A DNA stretch of 30,219 nt from JBKQVT01 sp052139835 (lineage in GTDB: Bacteria; Planctomycetota; Planctomycetia; Pirellulales; Thermoguttaceae): contig JBKQVT010000066.1 of NCBI GenBank assembly GCA_052139835.1, forward strand, positions 1 to 30,219, written 5' to 3'. The notes beneath the pieces are model-generated. The model was not told where the DNA came from. It ran no database searches and saw only the letters and a list, made by a program, of their open reading frames with translations. Position 1 is the stretch's first letter; each line of letters starts with the position of its first letter. Both the position numbers and the translations under genes were made by a program. Positions 1-7,983 of this stretch are shown here, piece after piece.

Positions 1-28
1 TGGACCAAATTACCTTACCATCATCCAT
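1..28 (-). CDS. 5' end of a gene leaving the window, possibly a transposase
   Basis: On the minus strand an ATG at 26-28 opens a frame reading M-D-D-G-K-V-I-W-S up to the window edge. A good Shine-Dalgarno (AAGGAG, about 35-40) lies 7 nt upstream. The upstream DNA forms a strong hairpin (37-86) that includes this ribosome-binding site. A start region folded into a hairpin next to a contig or window edge is typical of insertion-sequence transposase genes, whose translation is blocked in read-through transcripts. The product itself cannot be identified from nine residues, so the IS assignment is inference. Confidence 0.4.
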
Positions 29-36
29 GACGCTCT

Positions 37-86
37 CCTTTCGGGATACATGAGGTTATTTCTCACCCACATGATGTCCCGAAAGG
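37..86 (-). promoter_or_regulatory. Hairpin sequestering the ribosome-binding site of the left-edge gene
   Basis: Arms at 37-52 and 70-86 are complementary over about 15-16 bp (CCTTTCGGGATACATG against CATGATGTCCCGAAAGG, one bulge), with a 17-nt loop. In the minus-strand mRNA the 3' arm contains the SD AAAGGAG of the gene starting at 28, so folding would hide it. The loop carries GAAATAACC, which also occurs in the hairpin at the opposite window edge (30146-30210). Confidence 0.55.
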
Positions 87-122
87 GGCGTCCTATCATA
101 GACCAAAAGTCTTAGAAACTAC

Positions 123-218
123 TGAAAATGCAAATTGCAAAATCGAAGACCGCCGGAGCGCGACTTGGGACGTTTCTCTCGTTTTGCATTTTTCACTTTG
201 CATTTTTCATTTTGCATT
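123..218. repeat. Heptad hairpin element, TTTGCAT/TTTTCAT family
   Basis: The left arm 123-146 is A-rich (AAAATGCAAATTGCAAAAT). The right arm 182-218 alternates the 7-mers TTTGCAT and TTTTCAC/T. The arms are complementary around a loop of about 35 nt. The right arm overlaps the 3' end of the antitoxin-like gene and encodes its last residues. Confidence 0.75.
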
Positions 219-486
219 GATTCTGTTCCGTTGCGGCCACGGCTGCGCTAGGAACCGGGGATCGGGGGTTCGCCGTGTTCCAATCCTCGTCGTCCAGGGG
301 ATTGTCCCAGAAGGCCAAGGTGCTCTGCGATGCCGCGACGAGGTTGTCAAGGGTCCCGTCCGGCTCGCCGACGACGAAAACGACCACGCGCGTGCCCTGG
401 GAGAATGGCACGGTCACTTCCACGCGGCCGCCATCCTGGACCTCGGCCTCATACTTCAATGCCGGCTGGCTATCGTGCTCGCACAT
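193..486 (-). CDS. Orphan antitoxin-like small protein with a repeat-encoded C-terminus
   Basis: A 97-residue acidic protein. Residues about 10-45 look like a short beta-rich fold (YEAEVQDGGRVEVTVPF, then RVVVFVV). The segment FWDNPLDDEDWN near residues 60-71 is a C-terminal signature I recall from small antitoxin-like proteins of planctomycetes and other bacteria, normally followed closely by the stop codon and a toxin gene. Here the frame runs on for about 26 residues and ends in CKMKNAK, which is the translation of the heptad array at 193-218. No toxin gene follows; the next thing is the repeat and the IS-like edge. The start at 484-486 has GGAG about 10 nt upstream. The antitoxin role is inferred from the signature only; the loss or truncation of the 3' side is directly visible. 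Confidence 0.5.
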   Translation of the reverse strand: MCEHDSQPALKYEAEVQDGGRVEVTVPFSQGTRVVVFVVGEPDGTLDNLVAASQSTLAFWDNPLDDEDWNTANPRSPVPSAAVAATEQNQCKMKNAK

Positions 487-639
487 GGCATCACGCTCCG
501 TAAGGGTCGCGGGCGAACCACCCTTCGATTATCGCAAGTTCGGGCGGAAAAATCAAACCCGGCCGGGCGGCGACCTGCCCTGCTTGAGCACCGTCCCGAT
601 CCGCGTCGGCCGGGGGATTGTGCCGGATGCCGCGATTGT

Positions 640-1188
640 TCAAAACACAACACCCGTGCGGCCGGGGTTTCTTCTCATGCTCGGCATCGCCTCTTCAAGC
701 TCCTTTACGCCCGCGTCGGTGACCTTGGCGCCGGCGGTGGACAGCATTTTGAGATGGGTCAATCCCTTGAGGTGTTCGAGGCCTGCGTCGGTGACCTGGG
801 TGCCGCTGAGGTCCAACACTTGGAGTTGCGTCAATCCTTTGAGGTGTTCCAGCCAGGTGTCGGTGATTTCCGGACTCCAAAGAACGTAGACTCGCGTCAC
901 GTGAATGAACAGGTCGTCTCCGAACAGCCCACGCAGCCATGCTGGCCCGGGCGGTTTGCTCGTTGTATCAGAACTGTCCTTCTGGTAATCGTACATTACC
1001 AACCCGCCGTCGTTTACAATTGCCTCGACGGCCGCGTGCTGCTCCCGCGCCGCCTTCATTTTCGCGGCGAGCCAACCGAGGGGAATGGCCGCCAGGAGCA
1101 TGAGCAGGAAGAGCGACCGCAGGCGATATTGATACCAGCGGAGTTTCGGATGCGGTCCGGCGGGGGCCGGCGTGAACTCGGGTGCCAT
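640..1188 (-). CDS. Membrane-anchored leucine-rich repeat protein, short form
   Basis: Starting at the ATG at 1186-1188 this gives 182 residues. An N-terminal basic stretch (RWYQYRLRS) is followed by one transmembrane helix (FLLMLLAAIPLGWLAA, about residues 22-38), an arrangement common in planctomycete proteins. After a variable region come about two leucine-rich repeats (LEHLKGLTQLQVLDLSGTQV and LEHLKGLTHLKMLSTAGAKV) of the GTQVTDAGL type. Only two full repeats remain, fewer than the long arrays usual in this family, so it may be a truncated paralogue. The upstream in-frame extension to 1281 translates the heptad array (GIWGFGDLGIW) and is not coding. SD-like GGAG lies about 10 nt before the ATG. 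The role is unknown; LRRs usually bind proteins. Confidence 0.7.
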   Translation of the reverse strand: MAPEFTPAPAGPHPKLRWYQYRLRSLFLLMLLAAIPLGWLAAKMKAAREQHAAVEAIVNDGGLVMYDYQKDSSDTTSKPPGPAWLRGLFGDDLFIHVTRVYVLWSPEITDTWLEHLKGLTQLQVLDLSGTQVTDAGLEHLKGLTHLKMLSTAGAKVTDAGVKELEEAMPSMRRNPGRTGVVF

Positions 1189-1210
1189 GGTATCTTTACT
1201 CCGCTCTTTT

Positions 1211-1277
1211 CCCGCCGGATGCAACCGGCGGGCGTGGGGTTGCCAAATCCCTAAATCCCCAAATCCCCAAATCCCTC
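1211..1277. repeat. Hairpin plus AAATCCC heptad array
   Basis: A perfect 8-bp stem CCCGCCGG/CCGGCGGG with a 6-nt loop (1211-1232) is followed by a pyrimidine-side heptad array (AAATCCC/AAATCCCC, 1245-1277) that abuts the stop codon of mutL. No matching purine-side array is seen on the left, so this is a half element. Confidence 0.75.
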
Positions 1278-3113
1278 TCACGTCCTCCGGAACTGCCGGT
1301 CAAGCTCCTCGCGGGTAAAGACGAGCGCCGTCGGCCGGCCGTGCGGACAATGATGCGGATCGTCGACCAGGTGCTGCTGCTCCAGCAGCGCGGCAATCTC
1401 ATCCGGCGCCAGGCGGTCGCCCGCCTTCACCGCCGCCTTGCAGGCAATCGTGTGCAAGAGGTCGTCGAGCAAATCGCGGCGGTCCGGCTGCTTGCCGCCG
1501 GAGAGCAACCGCTCGACCAGCCCGCGGAGCACCTCGACCGGGTTCATGTTGGCCAGCATCGCCGGGAAGCCGGTGATGAGGACCGTCTCGCCGCCGAAGG
1601 ACTCGACCTTCATCCCCAGTTGTCCCAGCAGGTCCCGGTTTTCCAGGGCGGCGGCGGCCTCGGCGGGGGCCAGATCGACCGGCTCGGGCACCAGCAGGCT
1701 CTGCGTCTCGACCAAGCCGGCCTCGATCCGCGTGCGCAACTGCTCGTAGAGGATCCGCTCGTGCAGGGCGTGCTGGTCGATGATGGTCACGCCCTCGCGG
1801 GTCTCGGCCACCAGGTAGCGGTTGTGGATTTGCAGGGCCTGCGTGGGGCGGTCCGCGGGGGCCGCCGAGGACGGCAATTGTGGGGCGGGCCAACTTGGCT
1901 GCAGCGACCGCAGTTCCAGCGGCCGCCCGCCGCCCAGGCCGGGGACGTGCGGCGAATCGAAGGCCGCCTGGCCCTGCGGCTGCGGTCCGGCCGCGGCGGG
2001 CGGCTGCCACGAGGCGATCTTGCCCTTGGCCCAATCGACAAGCTCTTGCCGCACCGCGGCGGCCTGGGCCTCGTCGTGGCCGCCGGTCGGGTCCTCGCTG
2101 CCCGCGGTCTGCACCCGCGTGCTCAGGTCGCTGGTGAGAAACTTCCGCCGCAGCGTGGCCAGCAACTGGCTGTAGAGCCGGCCGGAGTCCTGGAAGCGGA
2201 CCTCCAGCTTGGTCGGATGGACGTTCACGTCGACCATCTCGGCGGGCATTTCCAGCGACAAGAAGGCGATGGCATAGCGGCCGGTCATCAGCAGCCCGCG
2301 ATAGGCCTCGCCCAGGGCGTGCTGCAAGGCGTGGTCGCGGATGTGCCGGCCGTTGAGGAAGAAATACTGCATGCGGTTGTGGCTGCGGCTTTGGCCGGGA
2401 TGGGCGACGTAGCCGGAGATCCGCACCGGGCCATCGGCGCTCTCGACCCAGATCAGGCTCTCGGCCAGCTCGCGGCCGAAGAAGCGGGCGATCCGCTCCA
2501 AGGCGTTCTCGGCGGCGGCCAGCTCGAACACCGCCCGCTCGTTGTGCCGCAGGGTGAAGTGCACCCGCGGGGCGGCCAGGGCGATGCGGGTGAAGGCCTC
2601 GCTGGCGTGGCCGAACTCGGTCTGCATGCTGCGGAGGAACTTCCGCCGCACCGGCGTGTTGTAGAAGAGGTTATGGACCTCGACCGCCGTGCCCACCGGG
2701 CAGCCGCAGGGGGCCGGCGCGGCGGCGCGGCCGCCGGTGACTTCGATCTCGGCGCCGCCGGGACTTTCGGCCGTGCGGCTCCGCAGCACCAGCCGGCTCA
2801 CTTCGGCGATCGAGGCCAGGGCCTCGCCGCGGAATCCCAGCGTGGCGACGCGAAACAGATCGTCGGCCTCGGTCAATTTGCTGGTGGCGTGGCTGGCCAC
2901 AGCCAGGGGCAGCTCGCCGGCCGGGATGCCCGCGCCGTTGTCGACCACCCGGACCAGTTCCAATCCGCCCTGGGCCAGGGCCACGTCGATCCGCGTGGCG
3001 GCGGCATCGACGGCGTTTTCCATCAGTTCCTTCACGACGCTGGCGGGCCGCTCGACGACCTCGCCGGCGGCGATCTTGTTGACCAGGGACTGGGGAAGTT
3101 GGCGGATGGGCAT
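1278..3113 (-). CDS. mutL: DNA mismatch repair protein MutL (endonuclease type)
   Basis: A 611-residue protein, a normal MutL length. The N-terminal GHKL ATPase is complete: ELMENAVDA (motif I), DNGAGIP (motif II), the lid region TSKLTEADDLF and GFRGEALASI (motif III), followed by the transducer domain with FYNTPVRRKFL. A Pro/Gln-rich linker (about residues 340-420) leads to a C-terminal dimerisation domain that carries the nuclease motif DQHAxxExxxxE (DQHALHERILYE), ACKAAVKAGD and CPHGRP. These metal-binding motifs mark the MutL group that nicks DNA itself, in organisms lacking MutH. The ATG at 3113 is directly preceded by a pyrimidine-rich heptad array with no SD. No mutS lies nearby. The response regulator gene upstream is co-directional but separated by a repeat element, so an operon is unlikely. 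Confidence 0.97.
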   Translation of the reverse strand: MPIRQLPQSLVNKIAAGEVVERPASVVKELMENAVDAAATRIDVALAQGGLELVRVVDNGAGIPAGELPLAVASHATSKLTEADDLFRVATLGFRGEALASIAEVSRLVLRSRTAESPGGAEIEVTGGRAAAPAPCGCPVGTAVEVHNLFYNTPVRRKFLRSMQTEFGHASEAFTRIALAAPRVHFTLRHNERAVFELAAAENALERIARFFGRELAESLIWVESADGPVRISGYVAHPGQSRSHNRMQYFFLNGRHIRDHALQHALGEAYRGLLMTGRYAIAFLSLEMPAEMVDVNVHPTKLEVRFQDSGRLYSQLLATLRRKFLTSDLSTRVQTAGSEDPTGGHDEAQAAAVRQELVDWAKGKIASWQPPAAAGPQPQGQAAFDSPHVPGLGGGRPLELRSLQPSWPAPQLPSSAAPADRPTQALQIHNRYLVAETREGVTIIDQHALHERILYEQLRTRIEAGLVETQSLLVPEPVDLAPAEAAAALENRDLLGQLGMKVESFGGETVLITGFPAMLANMNPVEVLRGLVERLLSGGKQPDRRDLLDDLLHTIACKAAVKAGDRLAPDEIAALLEQQHLVDDPHHCPHGRPTALVFTREELDRQFRRT

Positions 3114-3120
3114 GGGGGAA

Positions 3121-3280
3121 GGGATTTGGGGATTTAGGGATTTGGGGATTTGGGGATCGGGCGCCGGCGGTTGGGGGCCGGGGATTGGGAAAAGCTACCG
3201 GACTGCGTGCAGGGGAGCCGGCGGGTATGGATTGCGTCTTCTAATCCGAAATCCCTAAATCCCCAAGTCCCGAAATCCCT
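3121..3280. repeat. Heptad hairpin element, GGGATTT family
   Basis: The left array 3121-3157 (GGGATTTGGGGATTTAGGG...) and the right array 3243-3280 (AAATCCCTAAATCCCC...) are reverse complements and could pair over more than 30 bp around an 85-nt GC-rich loop. The element fills the gap between the response regulator stop and the mutL start. The left strand has four or more G-runs of at least 3, so it fits a G-quadruplex pattern. Confidence 0.85.
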
Positions 3281-3285
3281 CTTTT

Positions 3286-4710
<1,425 letters not shown>

Positions 4711-4717
4711 TCCGCTG

Positions 4718-4723
4718 ATGATA
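4718..4723 (-). promoter_or_regulatory. Candidate -10 box of a leaderless transcript (response regulator)
   Basis: TATCAT on the minus strand with 7 nt between it and the ATG at 4710, so transcription would begin at or next to the start codon. No good -35 is visible (TGGTTC at 17-nt spacing is weak), and no SD precedes the ATG. Confidence 0.4.
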
Positions 4724-4760
4724 CCGCATGGGGAGGCTTGGAACCAGCCCCCTGAAGAAA

Positions 4761-4845
4761 GGCGGAGGGCGGAGGGCGGAAGGGGGAAGGACAAGGCTGG
4801 GACGCGCGCCGATCCCTAAATCCCGAAATTCCTAAATCCCTAAAC
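4761..4845. repeat. Mixed heptad element, GGCGGAG left and AAATCCC right
   Basis: The left array 4761-4790 is GGCGGAG/GGCGGAA/GGGGGAA. The right array 4813-4845 is AAATCCC/GAAATTCC. The two arms are from different heptad families, so they do not pair perfectly, yet the purine-left, pyrimidine-right order is kept. The element lies between the stop of the small protein at 4856 and the response regulator start. Confidence 0.75.
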
Positions 4846-4855
4846 CCCTTCGCCC

Positions 4856-5131
4856 CTACTCGGCGAAGGTGGCGGCGGGGATGCCGCAACTCCGCTGCCC
4901 GCAGTCGGCCCAATCCAGGCCGCTCTCCCTGCGGACGCGGTGCTCGAATTCGCCCAGCAGGCCGCCGACGATGTCCCAGCGGTTGTGGCGGCGAAGCTCG
5001 ATGTCGCCCTGCCGGTTGATGCGGACGACGCTCTCGTCGTTCACGCCCACGCGGTCCAACTCCTCGGGGTGCAACTCCTCGCTGCTGACGATGCGTTTCA
5101 GGACCTTGCCCGACACCTCGATGAACTGCAT
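4856..5131 (-). CDS. Small conserved hypothetical protein
   Basis: 91 residues, MQFIEVSGKVLKRIVSSEEL at the N-terminus. It looks soluble and mixed alpha/beta, with a repeated polar pattern (RINRQGDIELRR) and a conserved-looking GGLLGEFEHRVRRESGLDW. I recall similar small proteins from planctomycetes but know no function. The start is well supported: GGGAGG lies 7 nt before the ATG, and a canonical promoter (5183-5211) sits about 50 nt upstream. This is the clearest promoter in the window, so the gene is probably well expressed. The C-terminus has two cysteines (DCGQRSCG). The next gene downstream, the response regulator, is separated by a repeat element and has its own candidate -10 box. Confidence 0.75.
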   Translation of the reverse strand: MQFIEVSGKVLKRIVSSEELHPEELDRVGVNDESVVRINRQGDIELRRHNRWDIVGGLLGEFEHRVRRESGLDWADCGQRSCGIPAATFAE

Positions 5132-5182
5132 GGCGTTTCCTCCCGCTGCGACCTGACGCCTCCGGGCGTGATTTCTGCCCTT

Positions 5183-5211
5183 ATGATAGACTGCCCCGAT
5201 GGTGGTGTCAA
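5183..5211 (-). promoter_or_regulatory. Sigma-70 type promoter for the 91-aa protein
   Basis: On the minus strand TTGACA (5206-5211) is followed by a 17-bp spacer and TATCAT (5183-5188). This is a perfect -35 and a 5/6 -10 at ideal spacing. The predicted start near 5176 gives a leader of about 45 nt that contains the GGGAGG ribosome-binding site. Confidence 0.8.
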
Positions 5212-5282
5212 ATTCCGCTACGCGCTGCCAGGAAATTCACTAGCAATTGTGGGTGGCGGGCCGTGGCGATGAGATCGCCTAT

Positions 5283-5379
<97 letters not shown>

Positions 5380-5381
5380 GC

Positions 5382-6317
5382 TCATCCATTCACTGAAATC
5401 CCCGTCTCTCGCACCGCCTCGCAGAGGGCCAGCATGGCCTCCGGGTCGAGGCGCTCGGCTCGCTGCGTGCCGTCCAATCCCAGCCGGGCCAGGATGCGGT
5501 CGACGCCCGCCTTGTCCAGCCGGTCCTTGCAGGCACCCAGCAGTTCGGAGCGGAGGAACTTGCGGCGGTGACAGAAGATCGCGCGCACGAAGTCGTGGAA
5601 GAACGCCCGGTCCGGGATGCGCCCGCGCAGCGCCGGATCAATCGCGATCTGGACGAAGGCGGAGGAGACCTTGGGCCGCGGCCAGAACACCGAGGGGGGC
5701 AGCACGCGGAGAATCTGGCAGCGGCACTGGCTTTGCACCCAGATGGCCAACGCGCCGTAGGCCTTGGTTCCGCAACGGGCGACGATCCGCTCGGCCAGCT
5801 CCTTCTGGATCGTGCAGGTCATGGTCTCCGGGGGGCGGTCCAGCGCCAGGAGGTTCGACAACAGCGGCGTGGCGACGTGGAAGGGGAGGTTGGCCACCAG
5901 CTTGAAGCGGCGGCCCGGCGCAGCGTCCAATTGGGCGGTCACGGCGGCCAGCACCGCCGGATTGAGGTGGTTCTTGTTCTTCAGGGCGTCGGCCCGCAGC
6001 ATGGTCACGTTGCCCAGCGTGAACAGCTCCTCGCCGGCCAGATTGAACAAGTGGCGATCGACCTCGACGGTGACGACCGCCGCGACGCGCGGGGCCAGCA
6101 AGGCGGTCAACGAGCCGGTGCCGGTGCCGATCTCCAGCACCACGTCGTCGGGGCCCGGCGCGGCTGCCTCCAGCAGCACCTGTTGCAGGTTCATGTCGAT
6201 GAGGAAGTTCTGGCCGAGTTTGACCTGCGGCCGGATGCCCGCTTCACGAAACCGCCGCAGCAGGAAGGAGAGTGTCTGCTTGGGCGAGGGCTCGGGGGTT
6301 TCGTGTTGATCTTGCAT
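5382..6317 (-). CDS. ksgA: 16S rRNA adenine dimethyltransferase RsmA/KsgA
   Basis: 311 residues from the ATG at 6315-6317. The enzyme dimethylates two adjacent adenines in the 3' hairpin of 16S rRNA using S-adenosylmethionine. Visible motifs: the N-terminal VKLGQNFLID, SAM motif I EIGTGTGSLT, an acidic residue in VTVEVD (motif II), ADAL, the catalytic motif NLPF (VANLPFHVATPLL) and the C-terminal IFCHRRKFLR. Length is slightly over the usual 270-290 because of an N-terminal extension of about 25 residues before RFREAGIRPQ. An upstream in-frame extension to 6431 translates repeat DNA (ARDQGPGTRE) and is rejected. No clear SD. Downstream of ribE on the same strand, with about 100 nt of repeat DNA between them. 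Confidence 0.96.
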   Translation of the reverse strand: MQDQHETPEPSPKQTLSFLLRRFREAGIRPQVKLGQNFLIDMNLQQVLLEAAAPGPDDVVLEIGTGTGSLTALLAPRVAAVVTVEVDRHLFNLAGEELFTLGNVTMLRADALKNKNHLNPAVLAAVTAQLDAAPGRRFKLVANLPFHVATPLLSNLLALDRPPETMTCTIQKELAERIVARCGTKAYGALAIWVQSQCRCQILRVLPPSVFWPRPKVSSAFVQIAIDPALRGRIPDRAFFHDFVRAIFCHRRKFLRSELLGACKDRLDKAGVDRILARLGLDGTQRAERLDPEAMLALCEAVRETGISVNG

Positions 6318-6364
6318 GGCGTGTGAGTTTCGTTCCTGTTTTCTGCGAGCGCGATGGCCCTTCT

Positions 6365-6420
6365 TGCGAAACCGCAAGCGATCTGCTTCCCTGGTCCCCG
6401 GCCCCTGGTCCCTGGCCCCT
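6365..6420. repeat. Half heptad element (CCCTGGT) with the dispersed 23-nt motif
   Basis: Positions 6365-6387 are the exact reverse complement of 20490-20512 (core GCGAAACCGCAAGCG). It is followed by a pyrimidine-side array of CCCTGGT/CCCCGGC units (6389-6420) that runs into the stop codon of ribE. No purine-side array is visible on the left. Confidence 0.8.
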
Positions 6421-7021
6421 ACTGCTTCCACTCCCTGGCCTCGACGAGGCGTTGGACATATTTGGCCAGGATGTCGGTCTCCAGGTTCACCTGGCCGCCG
6501 ACTTCCAGCGGGCCCAGCGTGGTGACCGCCAGGGTGTAGGGGATGAGGGCCACGCTGAAGCGGTCCGGCTCGCTGTCGACGATCGTCAGGCTGACGCCGT
6601 CCACGGCGATCGATCCCTTGGAGGCCATTTGGCGGCTGAGCGCCCGGGGGAGCGAGAACCAGAAGGTGGACCAGTCGCCGTGATCGTTCCTCTCGACGAG
6701 GTTGCCGGTGCCGTCGACGTGTCCGCTGACGAAGTGCCCCCCCAGCCGCCCGCCCACGCGGAGGGCCCGCTCCAGGTTGACCGGGCTCTGCGGACGAAGT
6801 TCGCCCAGGTTGGTCCGCGCCAGGGTTTCCGGACCGGCCTGAAAGGCCATGGTGTCGCCGGCGACGGCCACGACGGTGAGGCAGCAGCCGTTGATCGAGA
6901 TGCTGTCGGCCACGGCGGTCTCGGCGGCGATCTTCTCCTGGCGGACGATCAAGCGGCAGCCCGGCGGCTCGGCGCGGACTTCCGCCACGCGGCCCAGGGC
7001 CTCGACGATTCCGGAAAACAT
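6419..7021 (-). CDS. ribE: Riboflavin synthase, alpha subunit
   Basis: 200 residues, the standard length. The enzyme dismutates two 6,7-dimethyl-8-ribityllumazine molecules to riboflavin. Two lumazine-binding repeats are visible: residues 1-about 95, starting with MFSGIVEALG and containing SISINGCCLTV, and about 96-190 with GGHFVSGHVDGTG and SIAVDGVSLTIVD. The paired SINGCCLTV/AVDGVSLTI motifs mark the two halves. The ATG at 7021 has GGAGG about 9 nt upstream. No other riboflavin gene is nearby. The last codons overlap the CCCTGGT heptad array (6389-6420), so the extreme C-terminus (REWKQ) meets the repeat. Confidence 0.96.
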   Translation of the reverse strand: MFSGIVEALGRVAEVRAEPPGCRLIVRQEKIAAETAVADSISINGCCLTVVAVAGDTMAFQAGPETLARTNLGELRPQSPVNLERALRVGGRLGGHFVSGHVDGTGNLVERNDHGDWSTFWFSLPRALSRQMASKGSIAVDGVSLTIVDSEPDRFSVALIPYTLAVTTLGPLEVGGQVNLETDILAKYVQRLVEAREWKQ

Positions 7022-7040
7022 GGGTGGGGCACCTCCAAAG

Positions 7041-7149
7041 GGAGTTAGAAGTTAGAAGTTAGGAGTTAGAAGTGGGCAGCACATGCACGCCGACTCGTCC
7101 CTGCTCCGTCCTCCCTTCTAACTTCTAACTCCTAACTTCTGTCTTCTAT
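7041..7149. repeat. Heptad hairpin element, AGTTAGA family
   Basis: The left array 7041-7073 (AGTTAGA, AGTTAGG units) and right array 7115-7149 (TTCTAAC, TCCTAAC units) are complementary over about 30 bp around a loop of about 41 nt. The element lies between the pssA stop and the ribE start. Confidence 0.85.
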
Positions 7150-7152
7150 CTT

Positions 7153-7980
7153 TCAAAAAAGCGAATCTTCCTGCGCGCGCCGCTGGACGATCTTCGCCCA
7201 GCCCAGCCGTAGCGGGCCGTAGCACACGAAGGCACAGCAGATGATGGGGATTGAATAGTCGCGGATCACCATCACCGCCACCAGGGCGAAGATCACCGCT
7301 GCCACGTGGCCGAAGGTCCGCTGCCCGCGAAACACCTGGTTGACCACGTGCGGATAGGGGATCCGCGAGACCATCAGCAGCGCCACCATCAGGGCGAAAA
7401 ACGGCAGCACCATTTGCAGCACCACGTCGATCTCGGTGGCGAACCGCAGGGGATTGTCCTTCTGCCGCAAGGTGAAGAACATGATGGCGAAGCCGGCGAT
7501 GGCGGCGGCGGCGGCGGGGCTGGGCAGCCCGCTGAAGTGCAAGTGCTCGTCCTCGTCGCTGGTCTCCACGTTGAACCGCGCCAGCCGCAACGCCGCGCAG
7601 GCCGCATACGACGCCGCAATCACCCACACCGCCTCGCGATGAAAGAAGGCGAAGTGCGGGCAGATCTTCACCAGCAGAAAGGCCGGCGCCACGCCGAACG
7701 TGACCAGGTCCGAGAGACTATCCAACTGGGCGCCGAAATCGCTGGCCGTCCGCGACAGCCGGGCCACGTAGCCGTCCAGGGCGTCGAAGACCATGGCCAG
7801 AAAGATCAGCCACCCGCTCTTCATCGCGTCGGTGGGGTCGATCTTGGTCAAGTCGGTCAGCAGGTTGACGTCCTTGACCGCCTCGATCCGCGAGGCCACC
7901 ACGATGGCGAAAAACCCGCAGACGAGGTTCCCCAGCGTCAGCATGGTGGGAAACATGGCGATGGTCTTGATCGGTCGCAT
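7153..7980 (-). CDS. pssA: CDP-diacylglycerol-serine O-phosphatidyltransferase
   Basis: 275 residues, an integral membrane protein with six to eight helices. The CDP-alcohol phosphotransferase signature DGxxAR(x8)GxxxDxxxD is intact: DALDGYVARLSRTASDFGAQLDSL split as DGYVAR, G and D/D. The enzyme makes phosphatidylserine, which Psd next decarboxylates to phosphatidylethanolamine. psd lies immediately upstream on the same strand with only 3 nt between the psd stop and this ATG (7978-7980), so the two are translationally coupled. The ribosome-binding purines (GGGAGAGGGG) come from the REP-like repeat at 7990-8024. The order psd-pssA and the small size fit the bacterial type II PssA. The C-terminus (RRAQEDSLF) is short and cytosolic. 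Confidence 0.95.
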   Translation of the reverse strand: MRPIKTIAMFPTMLTLGNLVCGFFAIVVASRIEAVKDVNLLTDLTKIDPTDAMKSGWLIFLAMVFDALDGYVARLSRTASDFGAQLDSLSDLVTFGVAPAFLLVKICPHFAFFHREAVWVIAASYAACAALRLARFNVETSDEDEHLHFSGLPSPAAAAAIAGFAIMFFTLRQKDNPLRFATEIDVVLQMVLPFFALMVALLMVSRIPYPHVVNQVFRGQRTFGHVAAVIFALVAVMVIRDYSIPIICCAFVCYGPLRLGWAKIVQRRAQEDSLF

Positions 7981-7983
7981 GGT

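Noticed and set aside
1211..1232. Rho-independent terminator (CCCGCCGG/CCGGCGGG)
   Set aside because: No T-run follows the hairpin in either direction: the minus-strand transcript continues with AAAAGAG.
1182..3137. 651-codon plus-strand frame
   Set aside because: Antisense to mutL; no domain and repeat-encoded ends.
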